From: Pseudomonadota bacterium
GTDB taxonomy: Bacteria; Pseudomonadota; Alphaproteobacteria; Rhizobiales; Rhizobiaceae
Assembly (NCBI GenBank): GCA_023433855.1
Contig: JAEYTV010000396.1
Span: 1 to 21,254 of the forward strand
Reading direction: 5' to 3'
DNA: 21,254 bases
Made by a program: the position numbers and the translations under genes. Position 1 is the stretch's first letter. Each line of letters starts with the position of its first letter. Below, piece after piece: positions 1 through 7,686 of the stretch. Below the pieces are notes generated by a model, which was not told where the DNA came from, did no database searches, and saw nothing but the letters and a program-made list of their open reading frames with translations.

Positions 1-510
1 GAACTGGGACTCACTGAAGCCGACATTCCTTTCGAATTGCTGCAGGATCCGTACGGAATCAATTTCTGGCCCGAGTTCAAAGGCCGCGACGGGTGCCGGA
101 CGCCCATGGTGTGGGATGCACAAGCTCTTCAGGCCGGGTTCTCCACGGCGGAAAAGACGTGGCTTCCGATCCCGGTTGAACATCAGCTCCGCGCCGTCAG
201 CGCCCAGTATGGCGACCCCGCGTCCGTCCTTGAGCAATACCGGCGATTCCTGGCGTTCCGCAAGCAACACACCGCTTTCACAAAGGGAGATATTGTCTTT
301 CTTCCGGAAGATGGCACGGTGCTGCGGTACAAACGACATTACGGCAACGAGACGCTCCTTTGTCTCGTAAACATGGATGCAGCCGCGGCGGTTACCGAAC
401 TTCCCGCGGGTGAATGGGAGGTCCTCGTCGGTCACGGCTTCGAAAGCAATGTGGAAGACAGACGAGTAGAATTGCCGGCCTGGGGAGCTTTTTTCGCCCG
501 CCACGTCTGA
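1..510 (+). CDS. aglA: Alpha-glucosidase (GH13 family), C-terminal part, 5' end outside window
   Basis: This is the last ~169 codons of a glycoside hydrolase family 13 alpha-glucosidase; the frame is open from base 1, so the gene begins upstream of the window. The segment starts just after the usual GEELGL region and carries the conserved stretch QDPYGINFWPEFKGRDGCR, followed by TPMVWD, typical of oligo-alpha-glucosidase/trehalulose-hydrolase type enzymes, then the C-terminal beta domain. The catalytic Asp/Glu residues lie upstream and cannot be checked. The enzyme would hydrolyse imported alpha-glucosides (sucrose, maltose, trehalose type) in the cytoplasm. The aglK ATPase gene follows after 18 bases with a clear ribosome binding site, so the two belong to one operon, as in the S. 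meliloti aglEFGAK operon. A TTG at 37 is not a credible start because similarity continues upstream of it. Confidence 0.9.
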   Translation, partial: ELGLTEADIPFELLQDPYGINFWPEFKGRDGCRTPMVWDAQALQAGFSTAEKTWLPIPVEHQLRAVSAQYGDPASVLEQYRRFLAFRKQHTAFTKGDIVFLPEDGTVLRYKRHYGNETLLCLVNMDAAAAVTELPAGEWEVLVGHGFESNVEDRRVELPAWGAFFARHV

Positions 511-528
511 CACCAAAGGGGAGGTAAC

Positions 529-1623
529 ATGGCTGGAGTCGTTCTGAAGGATATCCGCAAGGCTTATGGCCAGGTGAAGGTGGTGCACGGCATCGACCTC
601 GACATCAAGCAAGGCGAGTTCGTCGTCTTCGTCGGTCCATCAGGTTGTGGCAAGTCCACCTTGCTGCGAATGATCTCCGGGCTGGAAAGCATCACGGGCG
701 TCGAGATGTATATCGACAATCAACTCGTCAACGAGGTGCCGCCGTCACGGCGCGGCATCGCCATGGTCTTCCAGTCATATGCGCTCTATCCGCATATGAC
801 CGTCTACGACAACATGGCCTTCGGCATGCGGATCGCCAAGGAGAACCGGAAGGAGATCGACCGGCGAGTCCGTTCGGCGGCCGAGATTCTCCAGCTCACG
901 CCTTATCTGGACCGCCTGCCGAAAGCACTGTCCGGCGGACAGCGGCAGCGCGTCGCCATCGGGCGGGCAATCTGCCGCGATCCGAAGGTCTTCCTCTTCG
1001 ACGAGCCGCTGTCGAACCTGGACGCTGCCCTTCGGGTTGCCACACGCATTGAGATCGCCAAGCTGAAGGAATCCATGCCGGACACGACCATGGTCTATGT
1101 GACGCATGACCAGGTGGAGGCGATGACGCTCGCCGACCGGATCGTGGTCCTCTCGGCGGGTCGCATCGAACAGGTCGGCTCGCCCCTGGAACTTTACGAA
1201 CGGCCGCAGAACCTCTTCGTGGCGCGTTTCATAGGCTCGCCGGCCATGAACGTCATACCGGCCACCGTGACGGGGACCGGAGATGCAACGACCGTCGCCT
1301 TGAAGCGTGGCAAGGAGGTTCACGTCCCGATATCAATCCCGGCCTCAGAGGCACTCAAGGCCGCAAGCCTCGGTGTTCGTCCGGAGGATCTGACGATTGC
1401 CACCGGCGAGGAGTATCTTTTCGAAGGACGGGTTTCGATCGTAGAGGCGCTCGGCGAAGTGACCCTGCTCTATATCGATGGCCTGGTTGAGGAAGAGCAG
1501 ATCATCGCCAAGCTGCCCGGCATCGTCGACGTCAGGAAGGGCGACACGGTGCGTTTGACGGCCGATCCCAGAAAGCTGCACCTCTTTGATGCAGACGGCA
1601 ACAGCTATCGCCGGAATGGGTAA
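529..1623 (+). CDS. aglK: Alpha-glucoside ABC transporter, ATP-binding protein (MalK/UgpC type)
   Basis: A 364-residue ABC ATPase that would energise sugar uptake at the inner face of the cytoplasmic membrane. Walker A is GPSGCGKST (residues 36-44), the Q-loop is Q82, the signature is LSGGQ (134-138), Walker B is VFLFDEP (154-160) and the switch histidine is H193. The region after residue ~235 is the MalK/UgpC-type regulatory OB-fold, and the overall length is normal for sugar importers of the CUT1 class. The start is fixed by a strong Shine-Dalgarno (AAGGGGAGG) just before ATG 529. It is the last agl gene here; the partner binding protein and permeases would be upstream of the window. The alpha-glucoside assignment rests on the adjacent alpha-glucosidase; the ATPase sequence alone says only 'CUT1 sugar importer', and such ATPases are sometimes shared between systems. 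Confidence 0.9.
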   Translation: MAGVVLKDIRKAYGQVKVVHGIDLDIKQGEFVVFVGPSGCGKSTLLRMISGLESITGVEMYIDNQLVNEVPPSRRGIAMVFQSYALYPHMTVYDNMAFGMRIAKENRKEIDRRVRSAAEILQLTPYLDRLPKALSGGQRQRVAIGRAICRDPKVFLFDEPLSNLDAALRVATRIEIAKLKESMPDTTMVYVTHDQVEAMTLADRIVVLSAGRIEQVGSPLELYERPQNLFVARFIGSPAMNVIPATVTGTGDATTVALKRGKEVHVPISIPASEALKAASLGVRPEDLTIATGEEYLFEGRVSIVEALGEVTLLYIDGLVEEEQIIAKLPGIVDVRKGDTVRLTADPRKLHLFDADGNSYRRNG

Positions 1624-1668
1624 CAAGGTGTTTACCATGTCGCAGCGATCCGACCGGAGCGCCGCGTC

Positions 1669-1693
1669 ACAGAGGGAGGTTCACACCCTCTGT
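1669..1693 (+). terminator. Perfect 8-bp inverted repeat after aglK, possible terminator
   Basis: ACAGAGGG at 1669-1676 and CCCTCTGT at 1686-1693 form an 8-bp stem with a 9-base loop, 45 bases after the aglK stop codon. It is followed by TTAAATAT rather than a clear T-run, so intrinsic termination is possible but not certain. Confidence 0.4.
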
Positions 1694-1710
1694 TAAATAT
1701 CGCCGCGTAG

Positions 1711-1730
1711 CCTTCTTTTATCGAAGAAGG
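1711..1730 (+). promoter_or_regulatory. Hairpin covering a possible Shine-Dalgarno ahead of the PilZ-like gene
   Basis: CCTTCTT (1711-1717) pairs exactly with AAGAAGG (1724-1730) around a 6-base loop. The 3' arm is the start of AAGAAGGAGAG, which would be the ribosome binding site for a GTG start at 1740. If that start is used, the hairpin hides its binding site; if ATG 1794 is used, the hairpin is only leader or terminator structure. Confidence 0.4.
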
Positions 1731-1793
1731 AGAGTTGTCGTGGTTGCGGCGCCGACGAGCAGAAATCACTTTTTGAACAAGGAAGAGTCTTTC

Positions 1794-2150
1794 ATGTATG
1801 ACCGCGAGGCGCGGTTCAAAATGGAAGACACCATGAATGCAGCGCGCATCGAGTATACCGAGAAGGGCGTCATGAACATGGCGCAGCGCCGCTGCGATCT
1901 CCTGCGGATATCGCTGAGCGGAGCGGTCATCGGGATACTCACCCAATACGCGCTTCCGCAGCAATTCTACCTGGATGTTCCGGATGCCCGCATCACCAAG
2001 GTCGGCTGCCTGCTGATGAAGACCTTCGCCAACAATACCGTAGAGGTCCGCTTTCTGCGCCTCTTGACGCAAAAGGAGCTAGATCGGATCTTCGTCTTCT
2101 CCACCCATCCGGCCCACCGCGACCGCAAGCTGGACGTGCGCTCCTGGTGA
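1794..2150 (+). CDS. Small PilZ-like protein with degenerate c-di-GMP motifs
   Basis: A 118-residue soluble protein without signal peptide or membrane segment. Its pattern (AARIEY at 17-21, then RRCDLLRISLSGA near 32-44, LPQQFYL, a central hydrophobic GCLLMK strand and EVRFLRL) resembles the compact single-domain PilZ proteins common in rhizobia. PilZ domains bind cyclic di-GMP through RxxxR and (D/N)xSxxG. Here the second motif reads RISLSG, with Arg where Asp or Asn is expected, and the N-terminal arginines (DREAR) are mis-spaced, so binding is doubtful. ATG 1794 is preceded by AAGGAAGAG at 1779-1787; an alternative in-frame GTG at 1740 also has a good binding site and would add 18 residues. 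The gene sits alone between the agl operon and the convergent edd gene. The family assignment is by pattern only. Confidence 0.65.
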   Translation: MYDREARFKMEDTMNAARIEYTEKGVMNMAQRRCDLLRISLSGAVIGILTQYALPQQFYLDVPDARITKVGCLLMKTFANNTVEVRFLRLLTQKELDRIFVFSTHPAHRDRKLDVRSW

Positions 2151-2176
2151 CAGGGGCGCGTTGCCGCAGAACGCGG

Positions 2177-2209
2177 GGGTGCAAGCTTCAGAAGAAGACG
2201 CTTGCACCC
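2177..2209. terminator. 10-bp perfect inverted repeat shared by the two convergent genes
   Basis: GGGTGCAAGC (2177-2186) and GCTTGCACCC (2200-2209) form a perfect 10-bp stem with a 13-base loop. It lies between the PilZ-like gene and edd, and its right half covers the last codons and stop of edd. It can fold in both transcripts, so it is a likely bidirectional terminator, although there is no T-run on either side. Confidence 0.55.
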
Positions 2210-4005
2210 TGATCGGCATGGCCGACGTTTCGACGGAACGCCGCAAAAAGCTCACGGCCCATACCGAACTCGTTATCCGAAAGATCGACGACGGCCGGGG
2301 TCCTTGCTGCCAATTCTGTGGGATCGACCAGGACCTCCAACGTTCCGGCCGCAGCATCCAGGCGGATGAGGTCGCCATCCCGGATCCTGGCAATAGCGCC
2401 ACCATCGAGCGCCTCGGGCGTTACGTGGATGGCGGCCGGTACCTTGCCAGAGGCGCCTGACATGCGGCCATCGGTTACGAGCGCCACCTTGTAGCCCCGA
2501 TCCTGCAAGACGCCGAGCGAAGGTGTGAGGCGATGCAATTCGGGCATGCCGTTCGCCCTAGGTCCCTGGAAGCGCACGACGGCCACGAAGTCCCTGTTGA
2601 GTTCACCCCGCTTGAAGGCGTCCTGCATTTCCTGCTGGTCGTGGAACACCACGGCCGGAGCTTCGATGACATGACGTTCCGGTTTCACCGCGGAGATCTT
2701 GATGACCGCCTTGCCCATGTTGCCGGTCAGCATCTTCAAACCGCCGTTCGACTGGAACGGTGTCTCGATCGAAGCAAGAACCTTCCTGTCTCCACTCTCT
2801 TCCGGTGCCGGCCCGCGCACCACATGGCCGTTGTCGTCGAGCTTGGCTTCGACCGTATAGCTCTCGAGACCGCGGCCAAAAACGGTTCGGACATCGTCGT
2901 GCACGAGGCCTTGCCTCAGGAGTTGCTTGATGAGGAAACCCATCCCGCCAGCGCCGTGGAAGTGGTTCACGTCGGAAATTCCGTTTGGATAAACCCGAGC
3001 CAGCAGCGGTACGATGTCTGAAAGGTCAGAGATATCCTGCCAGGTGAGATGGATACCGGCTGCCCGTGCCATCGCCACAAGATGAAGAGTATGGTTTGTA
3101 GAGCCGCCGGTTGCATGGAGGCCAACCACGCCATTCACGATCGAACGCTCGTCGATCATTTCGCCAGCCGGAGTGAACTCGTTGCCAAGGGCCGTGATCG
3201 CAAGCGCCCGTTTGGCGGCTTCCTTCGTCAGGGCATCGCGCAAGGGCGTACCGGGATTGACGAAGGAGGCGCCGGGCATATGGAAGCCCATGATCTCCAT
3301 CAGCATCTGGTTGGAGTTAGCCGTGCCGTAGAAGGTGCAGGTGCCGGGACCGTGATAGGATTTCGATTCCGCCTCCAGAAGCTCCTTCCGCCCGACCTTG
3401 CCCTCCGCATAGAGCTGGCGGATGCGCGACTTTTCGTCATTGGGGAGCCCTGAGGTCATCGGTCCTGCCGGAATGAACACCGCTGGAAGATGACCAAAGC
3501 TCAGGGCCGCGATCACCAGCCCGGGTACGATCTTGTCGCAGATGCCGAGGAAGACGGCGGCATCGAACATGTTGTGCGACAGACCGATCCCCGCAGCCAT
3601 GGCGATCGCGTCACGGGAGAACAACGAAAGCTCCATGCCCGGCTGGCCTTGGGTGACCCCGTCGCACATGGCAGGGACGCCGCCCGCTACCTGGGCTGTT
3701 CCCCCCGCCTCGTGCGCAGCCGCCCGGATGATCGACGGAAAAGTCTCGTACGGCTGGTGCGCCGAAAGCATGTCGTTGTAAGCCGTGATGATGCCGAGGT
3801 TCGGCACGATGTCCCCTGACAGGGCGACCTTGTCGGCGGGGGAACAGGCTGCAAATCCGTGCGCCAGGTTTCCGCAAGACAGGACGGCGCGGTGCGGGCC
3901 GCGTGACGCTGCCCGCCGCACCCGGTCAAGGTAAGGCTCCCGATGTGGCTTTGATCGTTCGACGATGCGGGCGGTGATCGCCTCGACTTTGGAATGGGCG
4001 GGCAT
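2188..4005 (-). CDS. edd: Phosphogluconate dehydratase (Entner-Doudoroff)
   Basis: A 605-residue cytoplasmic enzyme that dehydrates 6-phosphogluconate to 2-keto-3-deoxy-6-phosphogluconate. It belongs to the IlvD/Edd Fe-S dehydratase family. Conserved cysteines that can hold the cluster are seen in [17 protein letters not shown] (C114), GICDKIVPG (C156) and [13 protein letters not shown] (C223). The C-terminal half carries [23 protein letters not shown], the family's signature, and the length is normal. ATG 4005 has AGAGGA just upstream. It is the last gene of zwf-pgl-edd, separated from pgl by 97 bases that contain two hairpins. The KDPG aldolase gene (eda) that would complete the pathway is not in the window. 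No defect is seen. IlvD is excluded by the Edd-type N-terminus and by the operon partners. Confidence 0.97.
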   Translation of the reverse strand: MPAHSKVEAITARIVERSKPHREPYLDRVRRAASRGPHRAVLSCGNLAHGFAACSPADKVALSGDIVPNLGIITAYNDMLSAHQPYETFPSIIRAAAHEAGGTAQVAGGVPAMCDGVTQGQPGMELSLFSRDAIAMAAGIGLSHNMFDAAVFLGICDKIVPGLVIAALSFGHLPAVFIPAGPMTSGLPNDEKSRIRQLYAEGKVGRKELLEAESKSYHGPGTCTFYGTANSNQMLMEIMGFHMPGASFVNPGTPLRDALTKEAAKRALAITALGNEFTPAGEMIDERSIVNGVVGLHATGGSTNHTLHLVAMARAAGIHLTWQDISDLSDIVPLLARVYPNGISDVNHFHGAGGMGFLIKQLLRQGLVHDDVRTVFGRGLESYTVEAKLDDNGHVVRGPAPEESGDRKVLASIETPFQSNGGLKMLTGNMGKAVIKISAVKPERHVIEAPAVVFHDQQEMQDAFKRGELNRDFVAVVRFQGPRANGMPELHRLTPSLGVLQDRGYKVALVTDGRMSGASGKVPAAIHVTPEALDGGAIARIRDGDLIRLDAAAGTLEVLVDPTELAARTPAVVDLSDNEFGMGRELFAAFRRNVGHADQGASVFF

Positions 4006-4025
4006 GATCTAGTCCTCTGCCGTCA

Positions 4026-4060
4026 ATCCCGGCTTGGGAGTGGCAAGAGCCGACCGGGAT
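4026..4060 (-). promoter_or_regulatory. Imperfect hairpin in the pgl-edd gap
   Basis: ATCCCGG (4026-4032) pairs with CCGGGAT (4054-4060); inside it CTT and AAG extend the stem imperfectly. It lies about 20 bases ahead of the edd start on the edd transcript and could affect mRNA processing or edd translation. Confidence 0.3.
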
Positions 4061-4075
4061 AGTCTTGTTGAACAT

Positions 4076-4090
4076 CCGGCCTCGGGCCGG
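4076..4090 (-). promoter_or_regulatory. Short GC hairpin just after pgl
   Basis: CCGGCC (4076-4081) and GGCCGG (4085-4090) form a 6-bp stem with a 3-base loop, 12 bases after the pgl stop codon. There is no T-run on the minus strand, so it is more likely an intercistronic mRNA structure or weak attenuator than a full terminator. Confidence 0.35.
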
Positions 4091-4102
4091 TTATGCGGCT
4101 CC

Positions 4103-4801
4103 TTAGGGGGCCCAATAGATTTCGAGCGGGGACTGGGCGCGATGAAGCACCGCCCGGATTGGCATTTCCGTTTCGTCGGAACCGGCCGCGGCCGCCTCCA
4201 GGACGTCCCTCTTGGCCTGACCTTCGATATGCAGGGCCAGGAAGCGCGCGTCCGAGAGGCTCGCAAACGACAGGGTCAGCCGCTCCTCGCCCGCACCTTC
4301 CGCTTCCATGGTCAGCACGCCGCGTGGTCCGTGAGGATCAAGTGCCGCTTCGAGATTGTTGCCGTGTGGAAAGAAGGAAGCGGTGTGACCGTCTGCGCCC
4401 ATGCCCAGCACGACGACGTCGAAGGGATTGCCTATGGCGGCGGTCTTCTCGGTGGCGATCGCGGCCGCGTCTCCGATCGAAGCTGCCTCATGGTACAGCG
4501 GGATGAACTGCGCTGCGGCAGCCTTGCCCTTCAGCAGATGAGAGGCAACCAAAAGATGGTTCGAGCGTGGGTTGTCGGAAGGGACGAAGCGCTCATCGAC
4601 CAGTGTCACCACGACGTTGGCCCAGTCGATCTCCCGTGTGGAGAGCGCTTCGAAGAAACGCTTCGGCGTCGAACCGCCGGAGACGGCAACGGACGCACGG
4701 CCCCGCTCGGTAATCGCCGTCGCAAGACATGCGGCGACCTTGTCGGCCAAAGCGCTGGCCAGGGTGGCGGAATCGGCAAAGGCATGCAGGTTCGATGCCA
4801 T
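4103..4801 (-). CDS. pgl: 6-phosphogluconolactonase
   Basis: A 232-residue cytoplasmic enzyme that hydrolyses 6-phosphogluconolactone, the product of Zwf, to 6-phosphogluconate. It shows the DevB/Pgl family motifs SGGSTPKRF (41-49), VDERFVP (68-74), SNHLL and GMGADGHTAS (133-142). Length fits the family. I chose ATG 4801: it gives the usual N-terminus, and TGAGGA just upstream is a good ribosome binding site that overlaps the zwf stop codon, so translation of pgl is probably coupled to zwf. A further upstream in-frame start at 4840 would overlap zwf and is unlikely. It lies between zwf and edd, so all three consecutive steps are encoded in pathway order. Confidence 0.96.
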   Translation of the reverse strand: MASNLHAFADSATLASALADKVAACLATAITERGRASVAVSGGSTPKRFFEALSTREIDWANVVVTLVDERFVPSDNPRSNHLLVASHLLKGKAAAAQFIPLYHEAASIGDAAAIATEKTAAIGNPFDVVVLGMGADGHTASFFPHGNNLEAALDPHGPRGVLTMEAEGAGEERLTLSFASLSDARFLALHIEGQAKRDVLEAAAAGSDETEMPIRAVLHRAQSPLEIYWAP

Positions 4802-4811
4802 TGTGTTGTCC

Positions 4812-6284
4812 TCAGCCTTCATGCCATGTGCGGCCGTCACGCTCGATCAGCGCGATCGCCTGGCTTGGTCCCCAGGTGCCGGCGGTATAACCCTGAACCC
4901 TCTGGCCGGTAGCCTCCCAGCCCTTGAGAATCGGATCGACCCAGCGCCACGCAGCCTCGACCTCGTCGCGGCGCATGAACAGCGTCTGGTTTGAACGGAT
5001 CGTGTCCATCAACAGGCGCTCATAGGCGTCGGGATTGCGCACGGCGAACGCTTCCGCAAAGCTCATGTCGAGCGAGACCTCGCGCAGCCGCATTCCTCCT
5101 GGACCGGGGTCCTTGATCATCAGCGATTGCTTGACGCCCTCGTCTGGCTGCAAGCGGATGATCAACTGGTTAGCGGAGATCTTGCCTGCGCCTGACTCGA
5201 AGATGTTGTGAGGTATAGGCTTGAAGGTGATGACGATTTCCGAAACGCGATTTGCGAGTCGCTTGCCGCTGCGGATGTAGAACGGCACCCCGGCCCAGCG
5301 CCAGTTTTCGAGCTCAGCCTTTATGGCCACGAAGGTTTCGGTATTGGACACACCGCCTTCCAGTTCGTCCAGATAGCCGCGGACAGGCCCACTGGCGGAA
5401 GCTCCGGCCCGATATTGCCCGCGCACGGTGTACTGTTCGACGTTCTCTTCGGTAATCGGCTTCAGTGCCCGAAGCACCTTCAGCTTCTCGTCGCGGACTG
5501 CCTCCGAGTTCATCGAGGAGGGTACTTCCATCGCCACTAGACAGAGGAGTTGCAGGATGTGGTTCTGTACCATGTCGCGCAGGGCGCCAGCCGTATCATA
5601 GTAGCCCGCCCGACCCTCCAGCCCGACGGTCTCCGCGACCGTAATCTGGACGTGGTCGATGTGCTCCGCATTCCAGAGAGGCTCGTAAAGAGCATTGGCG
5701 AAGCGCAACGCCATTAGGTTCTGCACCGTCTCCTTGCCGAGGTAGTGATCGATGCGGAAAATCTGCTCTTCACGGAAGACCTTGCCGATGATGTCGTTCA
5801 GTTCGAGTGCCGAAGCGAGATCGCGTCCGATCGGCTTCTCCACGACGATGCGTGTAGCCCTGGTAATAAGCTTGTGATCCCGGATCTTCTCCGAGATCGG
5901 GCCGAAGATAGCTGGCGCCACTGCAAGGTAGAAGACGCGGACGCGTTCCTTGCCGTCGTCGATCAGCTTCTTCAACTCGTCCCAGCCCTGATCGGACTTT
6001 GCATCGACGGAGACGTAGAAAAGGCGCTGGCAAAACTTCTGGACCTCTGCCTCATCGTATTCGCCCTCTTTCAGGTACTCCCTGAGCGCGTCCTCCGCGA
6101 ACTTGCGGTAGTCTTCATGCGACAGGTTGCTGCGCGAGGCACCGATGATGCGAGTGGGCTCGGTAAACTGGCCTTCCACCTGCCGGTGGTAGAGCGCGGG
6201 CAGGAGCTTCCGTTCGGCAAGATCGCCGCTTCCGCCAAAGACGATACAATCAAACGGTTCGACTGGGATGATCTGGCTGCTCAT
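4812..6284 (-). CDS. zwf: Glucose-6-phosphate 1-dehydrogenase
   Basis: A 490-residue cytoplasmic enzyme that oxidises glucose-6-phosphate to 6-phosphogluconolactone with NADP(+) or NAD(+), first step of the oxidative pentose phosphate and Entner-Doudoroff routes. The N-terminal dinucleotide-binding loop reads GGSGDLAERK (17-26), EKPIGRD is at 149-155, and the active-site signature RIDHYLGKE is at 177-185 with the catalytic histidine. Length is standard. ATG 6284 gives the familiar MSSQIIPVEPFDC start; the purine-rich AAAGAAAAG ahead of it is a weak binding site, and an in-frame ATG at 6314 is less likely. It is first of zwf-pgl-edd. A candidate promoter lies in the 97-base gap upstream. Confidence 0.97.
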   Translation of the reverse strand: MSSQIIPVEPFDCIVFGGSGDLAERKLLPALYHRQVEGQFTEPTRIIGASRSNLSHEDYRKFAEDALREYLKEGEYDEAEVQKFCQRLFYVSVDAKSDQGWDELKKLIDDGKERVRVFYLAVAPAIFGPISEKIRDHKLITRATRIVVEKPIGRDLASALELNDIIGKVFREEQIFRIDHYLGKETVQNLMALRFANALYEPLWNAEHIDHVQITVAETVGLEGRAGYYDTAGALRDMVQNHILQLLCLVAMEVPSSMNSEAVRDEKLKVLRALKPITEENVEQYTVRGQYRAGASASGPVRGYLDELEGGVSNTETFVAIKAELENWRWAGVPFYIRSGKRLANRVSEIVITFKPIPHNIFESGAGKISANQLIIRLQPDEGVKQSLMIKDPGPGGMRLREVSLDMSFAEAFAVRNPDAYERLLMDTIRSNQTLFMRRDEVEAAWRWVDPILKGWEATGQRVQGYTAGTWGPSQAIALIERDGRTWHEG

Positions 6285-6319
6285 CGCTTTTCTTTCATCT
6301 GAATAGTTGGGCACTGTCT

Positions 6320-6349
6320 AATCTAATCGATTTAAAAACGCTAGTCCAA
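6320..6349 (-). promoter_or_regulatory. Candidate sigma70-type promoter for zwf-pgl-edd
   Basis: Read on the minus strand, TTGGAC (6344-6349) and TAGATT (6320-6325) are separated by 18 bases and lie ~36 bases ahead of the zwf start. The palindrome AATCGATT (6325-6332) overlaps the spacer and could be an operator. Prediction by eye only. Confidence 0.35.
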
Positions 6350-6381
6350 AATGGCCGGCACCACACCGGGTAAACAAGATG

Positions 6382-7686
6382 TCAGACCCTGTCGCGCAAA
6401 GCAAACCAGGTAAGCGCGAGGAAAAGCAGTGGTGTTCGCAACTTGCGACCTCCCGGAAAGGCTGGGATATGAAGATCTTCAAGGTAGTCGAGCTCCGTTG
6501 TCCCGCCGACGATCATGTCGGCATAGAGTTTGCCGCAATAGTTCGACAGCATCACGCCATGACCCGAATAACCGCCGATCGAGGTGACGCCTGGCATGAC
6601 CTCCCGTACAAACGGCCGGCGCGGCATCGTAATCCCCACATTGCCTCCCCAAGCGTGGGTGATGCTTACATGCTTCAGCGCCGGATAGGTTTCGATGATC
6701 TGTCGGCGGATAGCCTCGGCCGTGTCTTTGGGGCTGCGCGAGGAATAGACCTCGCGACCCCCGAACAGCAGTCGCTTGTCGCGCGATTTGCGGAAATAGC
6801 GCACCACGAAGCGCGAGTCGGCAACCGCTTCCCCGCCCGGCAGGATCTCAGGGAAGTCATGGAGCGGTTCGGTGGCGGCGATGAAAGACCCGATTGGCAT
6901 GACATGTGCCGCAGTCACCGGCTCCAGTTTGCCGATATAGGCGTTGGCCGCGAGCAGCACCCGGTCGGCTGTGAGCGTTCCTGAGGACGTTTGAACAAGA
7001 ATCTTGCCGCCGCTTCTGCTGATATCGGTGGCGCGGGTCATCTCGTGGATCCTTGCGCCTGAAAGCTGGGCTGCCCGGGCCATGCCGACCAGCAGCTTCA
7101 GCGGATGGATATGGCCGGTACCGACGTCCCTGACGCCGCAGTGGTATCTGCGGGTTCCGAGGCGCTCGGCGGTCTCCTCTGCATCCATGAACGAGAGATG
7201 CGGATATGCGTAGCGTTCCGCCGCGATTTCCGCATTGGCGCGATATTCCCTTTCATGCCCCCGCTTGTGGGCGACGTTCATCTGTCCGGGCATGTATTCC
7301 ATGTCGATGGAATGGTGCTGCGCGAATTGGAGAAGATGACGTTTGGCATGTTCGGCCATGTCGAAAAGGGCCCGGGAGCGCTCCAAGCCGAGTTCCTTTT
7401 CGAGATCCTCCGGCCACCACCGCTGACCGGTACCCATCTGTCCACCATTACGCCCGGAGGCGCCGTCGCCTAGGTGGCAGGCCTCGATGAGCGTCACGGA
7501 AACGCCCGCCTTGGCAAGGTTGTAGGCGGCCTGCAGCCCTGTATAGCCGCCACCGACAACAGCGACGTCAACCGTTCTCGATCCATCGAGCCTGGGATAG
7601 GTTGGCCGCTCTTCGACTGTCGCCTGGTACCAGGAAAGGCCCGGCGCAATCGGGCTCTGCCATGTATCGCCCATTCCGGTACTCAC
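6382..7686 (-). CDS. puuB: FAD-dependent oxidoreductase, PuuB/OrdL type (probable gamma-glutamylputrescine oxidase)
   Basis: A 434-residue DAO-superfamily flavoprotein. The FAD-binding Rossmann motif VAVVGGGYTGLQAA starts at 41, its acidic end is E68, and GASGRNGGQ follows at 75-83, typical of PuuB/OrdL enzymes; the C-terminal GGYSGHGVMLS is also characteristic. PuuB oxidises gamma-glutamylputrescine to the aldehyde, releasing H2O2 and ammonia. The GTG start at 7686 overlaps the stop codon of the upstream ligase gene by four bases (GTGA), so the two are translationally coupled; an ATG at 7674 is a second possible start. Its partner is a glutamine-synthetase-like enzyme, which supports a PuuA-PuuB pair. 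Rhizobia carry several paralogues of this family acting on different amines, so the substrate is inferred, not shown. Confidence 0.75.
   Translation of the reverse strand: MSTGMGDTWQSPIAPGLSWYQATVEERPTYPRLDGSRTVDVAVVGGGYTGLQAAYNLAKAGVSVTLIEACHLGDGASGRNGGQMGTGQRWWPEDLEKELGLERSRALFDMAEHAKRHLLQFAQHHSIDMEYMPGQMNVAHKRGHEREYRANAEIAAERYAYPHLSFMDAEETAERLGTRRYHCGVRDVGTGHIHPLKLLVGMARAAQLSGARIHEMTRATDISRSGGKILVQTSSGTLTADRVLLAANAYIGKLEPVTAAHVMPIGSFIAATEPLHDFPEILPGGEAVADSRFVVRYFRKSRDKRLLFGGREVYSSRSPKDTAEAIRRQIIETYPALKHVSITHAWGGNVGITMPRRPFVREVMPGVTSIGGYSGHGVMLSNYCGKLYADMIVGGTTELDYLEDLHIPAFPGGRKLRTPLLFLALTWFALRDRV

Noticed and set aside
4034..4912. Long open frame on the plus strand across pgl
   Set aside because: It lies antisense to pgl and the end of zwf, whose family motifs are intact. 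Long antisense frames are expected in GC-rich DNA, and this one shows no recognisable domain.
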